Assembly: GCA_958421275.1 (NCBI GenBank)
Contig: CATZLI010000002.1
Coordinates: forward strand, 186,001-250,000
DNA length: 64,000 nt
Reading direction: 5' to 3'
Source: an uncultured Collinsella sp.
Lineage (GTDB): Bacteria > Actinomycetota > Coriobacteriia > Coriobacteriales > Coriobacteriaceae
Shown here piece after piece: positions 1-7,570 of this stretch. Positions within the stretch are counted from its first letter, which is position 1. Each line of letters starts with the position of its first letter. The notes below the pieces were generated by a model. That model saw only the letters and a list, made by a program, of their open reading frames with translations. It made no database searches and had not been told where the DNA came from. A program made the translations under genes and the position numbers.

Positions 1-1902
1 GCCCACCTTGGGGCCATCGGGCAGGCAGCTGCGCTTAAACTGCTGGGCAAAAAAGCGACGGTAGAACGTACGCAGCCACGTGTGGACGGTCTTGGCGTCG
101 TAGACGCCCTCAAAGCTCTTGAGCGCCATGCGGTAGATCTTGCCCGGCTCAAAGCCAAAACGCAGCAGGTAGTAGAGGAAGTAGTCGTGCAGCTCGTACG
201 GACCCACCAAATCCTCAGTCTTCTGTGCAATCTCACCATCGCCCGTGGGCGGCAGAAGCTCGGGGGACACCGGCGTATCGAGGATATCGAGCAAGACCTC
301 GGCAATGCGCCCGCCAAAGACATCGGCGGCATAACGCACCAAGTGACGCACGAGCGTCTTGGGCACGCTCGCATTGACGGCGTACATGCTCATGTGGTCG
401 CCGTTATAGGTGGCCCAGCCGAGCGCCAGCTCCGACAGGTCGCCCGTGCCGATGACAAAACCGCCAGCCTGGTTGGCCAGATCCATCAGAATTTGCGTAC
501 GCTCGCGGGCCTGGCTGTTCTCGTAGGTCACGTCCTGCACGGCCGGATCGTGCTCAATGTCCTTGAAGTGCTGCTCCACAGCCGCGTGGATCGAAACCTC
601 GCGGAAGCTCACACCCAGGTCGCGAGCGAGCGACTCGGCATTCGACTTGGTGCGATGCGTCGTGCCAAAGCCGGGCATGGACACGGCCGTGATACCGGTG
701 CGCGGCAGCCCCAGTGCATCGAAGGCGCGAACTGTCACGAGCAGCGCGAGTGTGGAATCAAGGCCGCCCGAAAGACCGATGACTGCAGCCTTGGTACCCG
801 TATGGGCAAGGCGGGTCTTGAGGCCGGCGGTCTGCAGGTCGAGGATGGTCTCGCAACGCTCGGCCAGGTCACCATGGTCGACCGGCACAAAGGGCGCGCG
901 CGGGAAAACGCGGTCGATATCGCAGGCATCGCGCAGGACAGGTTCTTCGGCCAGCACGCCCTCAAACGAAAACTCAACGGTCGTGGCCTCCGGAGCATCG
1001 TCGGTGCGCGTCCACGTCGTCGAGCGACGGCGTTCGGCAACCAGGCGGTCAAGGTCAACGTCGGCGATGGCCATATCGCAGGTAAGCAGTTTGGTCGCGG
1101 CGAGCTTGGAGCCGTTTTCGTAGACGAGGTTCTCGCCCGCAAAGACCATGTCGGTCGTGGACTCGCCCTCGCTCGCGTCCGCGTAGGCATAGGCGCAGTA
1201 CAGGCGCGCGCTCTGGTTGGAAATGAGGCTGCGGCGGTAATCCGCCTTACCGATAATCTCGTCCGAAGCTGACGGATTGAGGATCACCGTCGCACCGGCA
1301 AGCGCCATCTCGGTCGAAGGGGGCGCCGGCACCCACAGGTCCTCGCAGACCTCAACGCCCAGCACCATATCCTCGGCACCTTCATCACAGCAGCGGTAGA
1401 CAAGCCCCGAACCCAGCGGAACCGGACCCTGACCGGCAAACTCGACCCACACGGGATCTGCGGGCGCCGGAGCAAACCAGCGGCGCTCGTAGAACTCGCC
1501 ATAGTTGGGCAAATACTTCTTGGCCGTAAGACCCAAAAGCTCACCCGCACAGCACACGGCGGCGCAGTTGTAGATATTCTCGGCAACTGCAACGGGAAGA
1601 CCAATGGTAAAGACAATCGGCAGCTCACGAGTTTCATCGAGAATATGTGCCAGTGCGGTCTCGCAGGCATGCAGTAATGTGCGGTTATGGAACAGGTCGG
1701 CCGCGGTATAGCCGGTCAGGTTAAGCTCGGGCAGCACCAGCGCGCGAACGCCGCGCTCGGCAGCATCGCGAACAGCCACCAGCGCAACCTCGGCATTACC
1801 CTCGACATCGGCGACGCGAATCTGCGGCGACGACGCCGCCACACGCAAAAAGCCATCGTTCTTATTAGCCGAAACGCAGCATTGCCTTGTTGATCTGGAC
1901 AC
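1..1902 (-). CDS. nadE: Glutamine-dependent NAD(+) synthase, C-terminus cut by window edge
   Basis: Catalyses the last step of NAD synthesis, amidating nicotinic-acid adenine dinucleotide with ammonia taken from glutamine. The minus-strand frame is open for 634 codons and runs off the left edge. The N-terminal half is a nitrilase-fold glutaminase (LPELNLTGYTAADLF, VCEDLWVP around the catalytic Cys). The C-terminal half has the synthase P-loop SGGLDSTLAL and the downstream GTGDLSELALGW motif. The GTG at 1902 is chosen because an in-frame stop lies at 1915-1917 and an AAGGGG SD sits just upstream. The family is about 640-680 residues, so only a short tail is missing. Long frames on the opposite strand here are antisense shadows. 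Confidence 0.93.
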   Translation of the reverse strand, partial: MSRSTRQCCVSANKNDGFLRVAASSPQIRVADVEGNAEVALVAVRDAAERGVRALVLPELNLTGYTAADLFHNRTLLHACETALAHILDETRELPIVFTIGLPVAVAENIYNCAAVCCAGELLGLTAKKYLPNYGEFYERRWFAPAPADPVWVEFAGQGPVPLGSGLVYRCCDEGAEDMVLGVEVCEDLWVPAPPSTEMALAGATVILNPSASDEIIGKADYRRSLISNQSARLYCAYAYADASEGESTTDMVFAGENLVYENGSKLAATKLLTCDMAIADVDLDRLVAERRRSTTWTRTDDAPEATTVEFSFEGVLAEEPVLRDACDIDRVFPRAPFVPVDHGDLAERCETILDLQTAGLKTRLAHTGTKAAVIGLSGGLDSTLALLVTVRAFDALGLPRTGITAVSMPGFGTTHRTKSNAESLARDLGVSFREVSIHAAVEQHFKDIEHDPAVQDVTYENSQARERTQILMDLANQAGGFVIGTGDLSELALGWATYNGDHMSMYAVNASVPKTLVRHLVRYAADVFGGRIAEVLLDILDTPVSPELLPPTGDGEIAQKTEDLVGPYELHDYFLYYLLRFGFEPGKIYRMALKSFEGVYDAKTVHTWLRTFYRRFFAQQFKRSCLPDGPKVG

Positions 1903-2035
1903 TGGAGGCCCCTTCTACCCTGAGATTCAGTCTAACGGACGTTCACATATCTCTAACTAGCCAAAGCAACCTCCCAGTTTACTGAGAGGCCAACCTGTGC
2001 TAAGAGCATGTATTTCAAAAATATCTTTAATTAAA

Positions 2036-2066
2036 AAAGGAGAAATCGATAATCGACTTCTCCTTT
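2036..2066 (-). terminator. Intrinsic terminator closing the peptide/radical-SAM operon
   Basis: Arms AAAGGAGAA (2036-2044) and TTCTCCTTT (2058-2066) pair, with an inner TCGAT/ATCGA stem. Read on the minus strand the hairpin is followed by a run of Ts. It starts 25 nt after the stop of the small peptide gene, so the peptide is the last cistron. Confidence 0.8.
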
Positions 2067-2090
2067 AAGCGAGGCAAGTAAATTCCGAAA

Positions 2091-2201
2091 CTAATGGCAG
2101 AATTTATCCATGTAGTCCTCAAAGTCGAACACTTCTACCACGACGCCCTCTTCCTGAGACTCTTTCAGTTGCTCCAAGAGATCTTTATTAATAACGTCCA
2201 T
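2091..2201 (-). CDS. 36-residue acidic peptide, candidate RiPP precursor
   Basis: A short ORF immediately after the cobalamin/radical SAM gene. It has a perfect AGGAGG SD (2209-2214) 7 nt before the ATG, and that SD almost touches the stop of the enzyme gene. The peptide starts MDVINKDLLEQLKESQEEG, which is helix-prone and leader-like, and continues with VVVEVFDFEDYMDKFCH, rich in Asp/Glu and aromatics and ending Phe-Cys-His. It is the last gene of the operon and is followed by a terminator. Seen: strong translation signal, operon position, small acidic product. Inference: it is the substrate of the radical SAM enzyme and is exported by the MFS protein. Alternative: an unmodified signal peptide or a small accessory protein. 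I recognise no known precursor family. Confidence 0.7.
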   Translation of the reverse strand: MDVINKDLLEQLKESQEEGVVVEVFDFEDYMDKFCH

Positions 2202-2214
2202 GCAGAAACCTCCT

Positions 2215-4536
2215 CTATCTAATTAATTGTAGTATATCTGCTTTCATGCAATTATCAACCAACTTGTTTAATTGCTCCTCGTTTGTCGATAGTCCCTCTT
2301 TTTTCAAAATGTCGCGCACCTCGTTCTTAGTAATCGGCTTTTCAAACAACGAAAGCAAAGCGAACGAAAAATCATTAACCGCACACATTCTATGGGTGGC
2401 ACAACTCAGCAGTACTCTTAACCCCTCTTTTGAGCGTCCGACTTCTTTAACAAACGAACTTTTAACCAATTGAAAACCATTATCGTGCATTACATAATCG
2501 GCATCGATATTTGTATTCAGCAATCCATAATGCAACAGTTCTTCTATCGCCCTTGTCAGCTCGAGGTCGCCCTGATCAAGAATAAGAGAAATGCTACAAT
2601 CGGCCTCCAATAAACGGGCCAACTTAAGGTATACCAACTGGGAAACAGCATAGACATGATGGTATTCAGAATTATAGAAGTAGGCAAATGGCTCAACGAG
2701 CACGACAGAGGTCTTGGAATCCAGCCAGATTCGATCAGCTGGATTTAGACTAGTTAGCCGTCGCTTTACTTTGGTCAAATGTCCCTTATATCTGACAGCG
2801 TGAATAGAATCTAGGATCCAGGTCACCTCTGAAATATGAAGCCGCTGGGGCAAGTCAATTGTGTCGCTACCATTTATGACCTCTTGCATATAAAAATCAA
2901 TATGATGCTCATCAGATAAGGATTTTGCTTCATTTAAAGTTAAACCAGTGCCTGAAACATAATCCACTTCGAGGCGCAAATCCTCATATTGGGACTTCGG
3001 CATTACAGAGACACCATACTTATCGGGATGATTCCAAACATCCGACCCCATAACGAGACCAAAATTCGTAAATCCTCTCGTGGAATATGGAACACCACAT
3101 ACCTGTTTTGAATAATTCAAAACATTCTCTGTATAAGCTAAGGTGTTCAGAGCCTCTTCTTTAGTTTCGGTCGGAAAGCCAATCATAAAGAATAGATGAA
3201 CAGGAATACCCGCATTGAGACAATCATGGATATTGCGATCAATCCAATCAACTCTCGTGTTCTTCTTCATTAGATCAAGAACTCTTTGGTTGTATGACTC
3301 GAGGCCAAACTGAATCTGCCTACATCCACTTTGGTATATCTTGTTGAAAACGTCTGTACTTAGGGTTGGAGAGAACCTCGTTTCTCCATGCCAGAAAAAC
3401 GTTTTTCCCGATGCGTTTATTTCATCCGCGAGTTGCTCCATTCTTTTGCCTTCGAATGTTTCATCCACAAAAGAGAAAACTCTCGTGCCGTATTTTTCAT
3501 TTAACCGACACATTATTTCAAATACTCTCGATATAGGCATCTTTCGGTAACAACCACCGGTAGCACCGGGAATGGTGCAGAAGGCGCAATGATTAAAACA
3601 CTGCCTAGAGGAATAAACCGGCAATATTAACTCAGGCATGAAGTATTTAGAAAGGGCGAAGCCATCGAAATCGGGAACTGTATCGTTGATAAATGTTTGC
3701 TCAATCCGATGGTTTTTATATATCTTTCCACCTTTAGCATGGCAAAGGTTTGGAACACAGTCGAGATTGTCATCGCCAGAGTCAAGAGCCTCAAGAAGAC
3801 GTGCAAGCGGCTCTTCGCCGTCATACATCATTATCGAATCAATGTATTCAAAAAAGGGATGCCATTCTTTCATGCAGTCATCTGCTAAACGAGTAATGTA
3901 ATTGCCGCCCAATGAGACGTGTTTAACAGATGGACATTCTTCTTTAATCAGTTTCGCTAACGTAACTGCAGAAATCAATTGGAAACAGCCGCTCACCGAA
4001 ATCCCAATAAACTCGATTTGTTCCCTCTGAATACGCTTAAGAAAGGCAGTTTCATAGAAGGAAATAAACGGATTATGCAGGGTATCCGCAAGCGATTTCA
4101 TTATTTCTGGTGTCGAATAATAATCATAGGGCAGATCTATGGAGTTGAACGTGTATTTAACTCCATATGAGGCGTGATTTATGATATAGAGTGCATTTCT
4201 AAAAATGTTTTCAGCATATTGTCTTTCTTTTAGATCGAAGTATCTCTTCGATCTAAAAATATCTTTTGCCTCGTCAACATTAAGTGCTGACTTTTGTATC
4301 AACTCGATTGTTAATTGAACATTCGAACTAAACGAATCCTTTGATTCCCGATACCTTTTACAGCACTCTTCGACATGTCTAAAAGATAGGAGGTCATCGT
4401 AAAAATCCACGTTTAAGTCAACAATGTCAACTTTGTATTGTTCAACCTCTTGAAGATATGACTTCAAAACAGGCAAGGCAAGATACGGCCCCACTGGACT
4501 CCATCCTGGGGGAAATACTAAAAGCGTTTTAGGCAT
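2215..4536 (-). CDS. Cobalamin-binding-domain radical SAM enzyme (773 aa)
   Basis: The N-terminus (LLVFPPGWSPVGPYLALP) and the later SLGGNYIT and YDGEEPLARLLEAL segments are typical of the B12-binding domain of class B-like radical SAM proteins. The cluster-binding motif CFNHCAFC gives Cys313, Cys317 and Cys320. A radical SAM barrel follows to about residue 520. The last ~200 residues are a helical extension without a clear name, perhaps used for peptide recognition. It starts 8 nt after the MFS stop and is followed by the 36-aa peptide gene. Codon use is AT-rich, unlike the flanking chromosome, which suggests transfer. Family members methylate or rearrange natural-product scaffolds. That the 36-aa peptide is its substrate is inference from context. 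Confidence 0.88.
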   Translation of the reverse strand: MPKTLLVFPPGWSPVGPYLALPVLKSYLQEVEQYKVDIVDLNVDFYDDLLSFRHVEECCKRYRESKDSFSSNVQLTIELIQKSALNVDEAKDIFRSKRYFDLKERQYAENIFRNALYIINHASYGVKYTFNSIDLPYDYYSTPEIMKSLADTLHNPFISFYETAFLKRIQREQIEFIGISVSGCFQLISAVTLAKLIKEECPSVKHVSLGGNYITRLADDCMKEWHPFFEYIDSIMMYDGEEPLARLLEALDSGDDNLDCVPNLCHAKGGKIYKNHRIEQTFINDTVPDFDGFALSKYFMPELILPVYSSRQCFNHCAFCTIPGATGGCYRKMPISRVFEIMCRLNEKYGTRVFSFVDETFEGKRMEQLADEINASGKTFFWHGETRFSPTLSTDVFNKIYQSGCRQIQFGLESYNQRVLDLMKKNTRVDWIDRNIHDCLNAGIPVHLFFMIGFPTETKEEALNTLAYTENVLNYSKQVCGVPYSTRGFTNFGLVMGSDVWNHPDKYGVSVMPKSQYEDLRLEVDYVSGTGLTLNEAKSLSDEHHIDFYMQEVINGSDTIDLPQRLHISEVTWILDSIHAVRYKGHLTKVKRRLTSLNPADRIWLDSKTSVVLVEPFAYFYNSEYHHVYAVSQLVYLKLARLLEADCSISLILDQGDLELTRAIEELLHYGLLNTNIDADYVMHDNGFQLVKSSFVKEVGRSKEGLRVLLSCATHRMCAVNDFSFALLSLFEKPITKNEVRDILKKEGLSTNEEQLNKLVDNCMKADILQLIR

Positions 4537-4543
4537 ATCAACG

Positions 4544-5728
4544 TCACATCTTTCGCAAATAATTCAATTGAAACACAACTACCATCATAATTGAAAATAC
4601 ACCAAGTCCTGTAACGAGAATTGAGAACATCGCGATGCTCGTGAACAGCGAAACAAGGAGTGTTGAAATAACAACAGCAACCGATTGCAAAGACTCCCTA
4701 ATTGAAAACAGGCCTATCGATTCAGATCCGTCTCTCGCCAAATCCTGCAGCGATGTTATGAGAAGCACATCTTGAATGGCGTTTCCGGCACCGACGATAA
4801 AAAGGAAAATAAACGATATCCCAGACGCATAGCGATAGCCAAACGCCAGATACGCACCGAGCGCAAGATACGTCACAAAACAATATGATTTAACGCAATC
4901 GGAACCACTGATTAAACGACCATATATTGTATTTCCGAACAACAGTCCGATTGTAAGACTGCTCTGAAGGAATCCGTATTGTATCGATGACGAGTCAAAT
5001 TGCAATTGCGCTATAGCTGGCAAAAGAGAATTCAGAGAGCCGAATGCCACGCCACTAGAAATATCGATTAATAGGAAACCAATTGCCAAGTGCTTCGCGC
5101 TAAGATCACTAAATGCAGTCCTGTATTTTTCATTTTTGCTTATCCCCTCTTTATCATTAACCTCGATAACCGACGGAACATCTCGCAGCAACCAGAACGA
5201 CGCGGCAAAAGATAGCGCGTCTAATGCAAGAACAGCCTCCGCCCCAAATTGAGCGACAACAAAACCGCCGGCAACTGGCCCCAGAACCATCATCAAATTC
5301 TGCAGAAACCCAAACGAATTATTAATTACGTCGCGATTGTTACTATTCGTATTGGCTCTTAACAACGAGTAAAAGCAGGGCATTTCAACCGTTCGGCAAA
5401 GCGATACCGCGCACGTAATAGCAAACATACTCCATTTACTATCAACAAAAATATAGCAAACGAATAATCCCGCGCGAATTAAGTCTGCCAATCTCATGGC
5501 CTGCAGTGTCCCGATACCCATCTTCTGAGGCAGCTGCGCGAGCGCAACTGAAAACAGAGAGGGGGCAAATCTGCAGCAGACCATCAAAGCAGTTGCAGAA
5601 ACATCGTGAGTTACCTCGTAAATCAGCATTGGCAAAGCAATATTCGCACACCAATTGCCTATTTCGCTTATCCCTCTAGCAATATATAGGACCCGAACCG
5701 GACGGCTAGCTCTCAATACCGTGAACAT
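4544..5728 (-). CDS. MFS transporter, probable exporter of the operon product
   Basis: A 394-residue polytopic membrane protein with about 12 hydrophobic segments and the organisation of the MFS drug/macrolide-exporter branch (GNWCANIALPMLIYEVTHD at TM1-2, GPVAGGFVVAQFGAEAVLALD near TM5). The ATG at 5728 overlaps the end of the upstream DUF2087-like gene by 23 nt, with GAGG upstream, so translation is probably coupled. A GTG three bases earlier is an alternative start. The radical SAM gene starts 8 nt downstream. Proposed role: export of, and self-protection against, the modified peptide. Direction of transport and substrate are inference. Confidence 0.85.
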   Translation of the reverse strand: MFTVLRASRPVRVLYIARGISEIGNWCANIALPMLIYEVTHDVSATALMVCCRFAPSLFSVALAQLPQKMGIGTLQAMRLADLIRAGLFVCYIFVDSKWSMFAITCAVSLCRTVEMPCFYSLLRANTNSNNRDVINNSFGFLQNLMMVLGPVAGGFVVAQFGAEAVLALDALSFAASFWLLRDVPSVIEVNDKEGISKNEKYRTAFSDLSAKHLAIGFLLIDISSGVAFGSLNSLLPAIAQLQFDSSSIQYGFLQSSLTIGLLFGNTIYGRLISGSDCVKSYCFVTYLALGAYLAFGYRYASGISFIFLFIVGAGNAIQDVLLITSLQDLARDGSESIGLFSIRESLQSVAVVISTLLVSLFTSIAMFSILVTGLGVFSIMMVVVFQLNYLRKM

Positions 5729-5987
5729 CACGATTAACCTCGTATTTCAGGCCTCGTTCATCCCTTAATAGGAATCCATAATCAACCAAATACCGTCTCA
5801 GCACGGCATAATCAGGATAGAGCTGTGAAAGCACACGATTAACCTGAAGCTCCGTATAACTTGTATTTAATTCAAAGAAAGAGACGGCCCATAGCAGCAT
5901 GATTCTTTTATAGCTTTCCTTTTTTGGAATTGAAACCAGCTCGCCATTCTTGAGAAATCGTTTTTTAAAGTCTATTAGCTCATCCAT
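5706..5987 (-). CDS. Small DUF2087-like protein, first gene of the peptide operon
   Basis: 93 residues with a family-like pattern: NGELVSIPKKESYKRIMLLW, then YTELQVNRVLSQLYPDYAVLRRYLVDYGFLLRD. This matches the DUF2087 signature of a Lys-rich segment, YTE-x-EVN and DxxxLRRxLVDxGxLxR. DUF2087 domains often accompany HTH regulators, so a regulatory or nucleic-acid-binding role is possible but unproven. An SD (GGAGG) stands 6 nt before the ATG. It is AT-rich like the rest of the operon and overlaps the MFS gene. Function in this operon is unknown. Confidence 0.8.
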   Translation of the reverse strand: MDELIDFKKRFLKNGELVSIPKKESYKRIMLLWAVSFFELNTSYTELQVNRVLSQLYPDYAVLRRYLVDYGFLLRDERGLKYEVNRDVHGIES

Positions 5988-6061
5988 TCACATCCTCCAT
6001 TTCATACGCATCTAATACTAAAAATGCATACGCTTTAGGTCATCGCATTCGGCTTCTTTAT

Positions 6062-6081
6062 TCGAACTAAACTCGAACTAA
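6062..6081. promoter_or_regulatory. Tandem TCGAACTAA repeats upstream of the peptide operon
   Basis: TCGAACTAA occurs at 6062-6070 and again at 6073-6081, an 11-bp period (one helical turn). The pair lies about 75 nt upstream of the first operon gene on the minus strand, in an AT-rich leader. It looks like an operator for a dimer or two adjacent monomers. No regulator is identified. Confidence 0.4.
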
Positions 6082-6087
6082 TCTAAA

Positions 6088-6306
6088 TTATTTGCTCAAA
6101 CACTCTTCGAAAGCTCGTTTTTCACTCTGAGTAAAATGCCCTTCCCAGTCAGTCCACGAACAGGAAGGCAACTCACAACGAGCGGAGTCGAAGCCCTCTG
6201 CCGTCGGTCGCTCAAAATGCACGATAACCTTTTCGATATCGCCATCTGTAATCAGGTCAGAATGAATGACCTCGGTACCGTCTTCGAATGTCATATACGG
6301 GTACAT
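6088..6306 (-). CDS. Small acidic protein of unknown function (72 aa)
   Basis: Reads MYPYMTFEDGTEVIHSDL, then DGDIEKVIVHFERP, ending in a Cys/Trp-rich stretch CELPSCSWTDWEGHF. The ATG at 6306 is preferred for the upstream GAGGTGG. An ATG at 6345 would add 13 residues (MLNWTYDCEVVYV) but has a weak SD. The acidic beta-rich N-half resembles small DUF proteins seen next to toxins, but I do not recognise the family. It ends about 100 nt upstream of the peptide operon on the same strand and may belong to the same AT-rich insertion. Confidence 0.6.
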   Translation of the reverse strand: MYPYMTFEDGTEVIHSDLITDGDIEKVIVHFERPTAEGFDSARCELPSCSWTDWEGHFTQSEKRAFEECLSK

Positions 6307-6483
6307 CACGTAAACCACCTCGCAATCGTAAGTCCAGTTTAGCATCAAGCTATTTCGCCAAAGACAGCAAGCCCCCCCCTTGATGAGTTGATGGTATCTG
6401 TTAAATGTCACGTACGATTCACATCTGGCGGGTACCCTGATGGCTACACGAAACGAAGCAGATTTACACCGGGAGGACCCCGT

Positions 6484-7434
6484 ATGACAACCAAGTACAC
6501 CGACGCGCCGCGCACGCGCGTCATGACACCGGCCGCGCTCAACAACGGCGTTCACGAAAACCATTCCATCGGACAGACCATGGCCATCGCGCCAAAAAAG
6601 GGTCTGTTCGACGACATTTCCATTCCCCAGATCATCGCCGGCGCCGCAGCTGCTGCCACGAGCGTCGCGCTTGCCTCCAAGATTGGTATCGCTGGTTCAG
6701 TAATTGGTGCCGCCGTGAGCTCGGTCATCACCGTTGTGTCCTCGCAGGTCTACCACCACTTTATCTCTGCCAGCGCCGAAGCCCTCAAAGGTACGCACGC
6801 CGACGTCGACTACCCCGCCGGCGCCTATGAGCCCGTTGAGCTTAATGCCGAGGAGCACCTGGGCGGCGCCGCGACTACGCAGGAGATGCGCCAGGTTGCG
6901 GGGCGCGCGACCACGGCGCGCGTCGCCCCTAACAGCCTGCGCGCCAAGGCCGCGGCAGAGCGCAGCCAGACGCAAAAGAAGGTCATCATCTTCTCGATCG
7001 CCATCGCCATCGTCGCGGTCATCGCCTGTACCGGCGCCATCCTTATAACCACCGCCGGTGAGGGTCTGGGCGAGCGCCCCGAGCCAATCCTTTCGTCGCG
7101 CACGACCGAGAGCGATGTAAATGGCGACACCCAGTCGCAAGATCAGCAGGCACAGACGGACGGCACGCAAGACAGTTCTACCTCTACCGATTCGTCCTCG
7201 AACACCCAAAACCAATCGCAGGGCACCGATTCCTCTACGGCCAACAGTGGCACGCCGTCCGGCACGACCGACTCAAGCCAAACGACTGACGGTTCACAGC
7301 CGAACACGGGAGGCCAGACGAGCGACACCACGTCAGGAACGGGCGCAGCAGACAGCAACAACAGCAATTCGAGTGGCACCACATCGGGCACGACATCTGA
7401 CAGTTCAAGCCAAGGCACGACATCGGGCAACTAG
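6484..7434 (+). CDS. Two-TM membrane protein with a Ser/Thr/Gln/Gly-rich tail
   Basis: 316 residues. A Gly/Ala-rich hydrophobic segment (QIIAGAAAAATSVALASKIG, extended to about residue 90) is followed by a hydrophilic stretch, then a clear TM segment (VIIFSIAIAIVAVIACTGAI). The last ~115 residues are low-complexity S/T/Q/G/N/D, like an extracytoplasmic stalk or wall-spanning tail. The ATG at 6484 is chosen because GGGAGGA stands 7 nt upstream; the frame opens earlier at 6388 without support. No catalytic motif seen. Likely a cell-envelope protein with an exposed, possibly glycosylated tail (inference). Confidence 0.75.
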   Translation: MTTKYTDAPRTRVMTPAALNNGVHENHSIGQTMAIAPKKGLFDDISIPQIIAGAAAAATSVALASKIGIAGSVIGAAVSSVITVVSSQVYHHFISASAEALKGTHADVDYPAGAYEPVELNAEEHLGGAATTQEMRQVAGRATTARVAPNSLRAKAAAERSQTQKKVIIFSIAIAIVAVIACTGAILITTAGEGLGERPEPILSSRTTESDVNGDTQSQDQQAQTDGTQDSSTSTDSSSNTQNQSQGTDSSTANSGTPSGTTDSSQTTDGSQPNTGGQTSDTTSGTGAADSNNSNSSGTTSGTTSDSSSQGTTSGN

Positions 7435-7570
7435 GCGCTGCATCCCCAGATAGGCAACCTGTACAACGGGCGCGAATCGATATCGGTTTGCGCCCGTTTG
7501 CCTTGGGTGCCGCCATGGCAAACGCTATGCGATGGTAAGATGCTTTACGTGTGTAAAGAGGAGATTTGCC

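Noticed and set aside
82..1272. 396-codon plus-strand frame over nadE
   Set aside because: Antisense shadow; nadE motifs on the minus strand are unambiguous.
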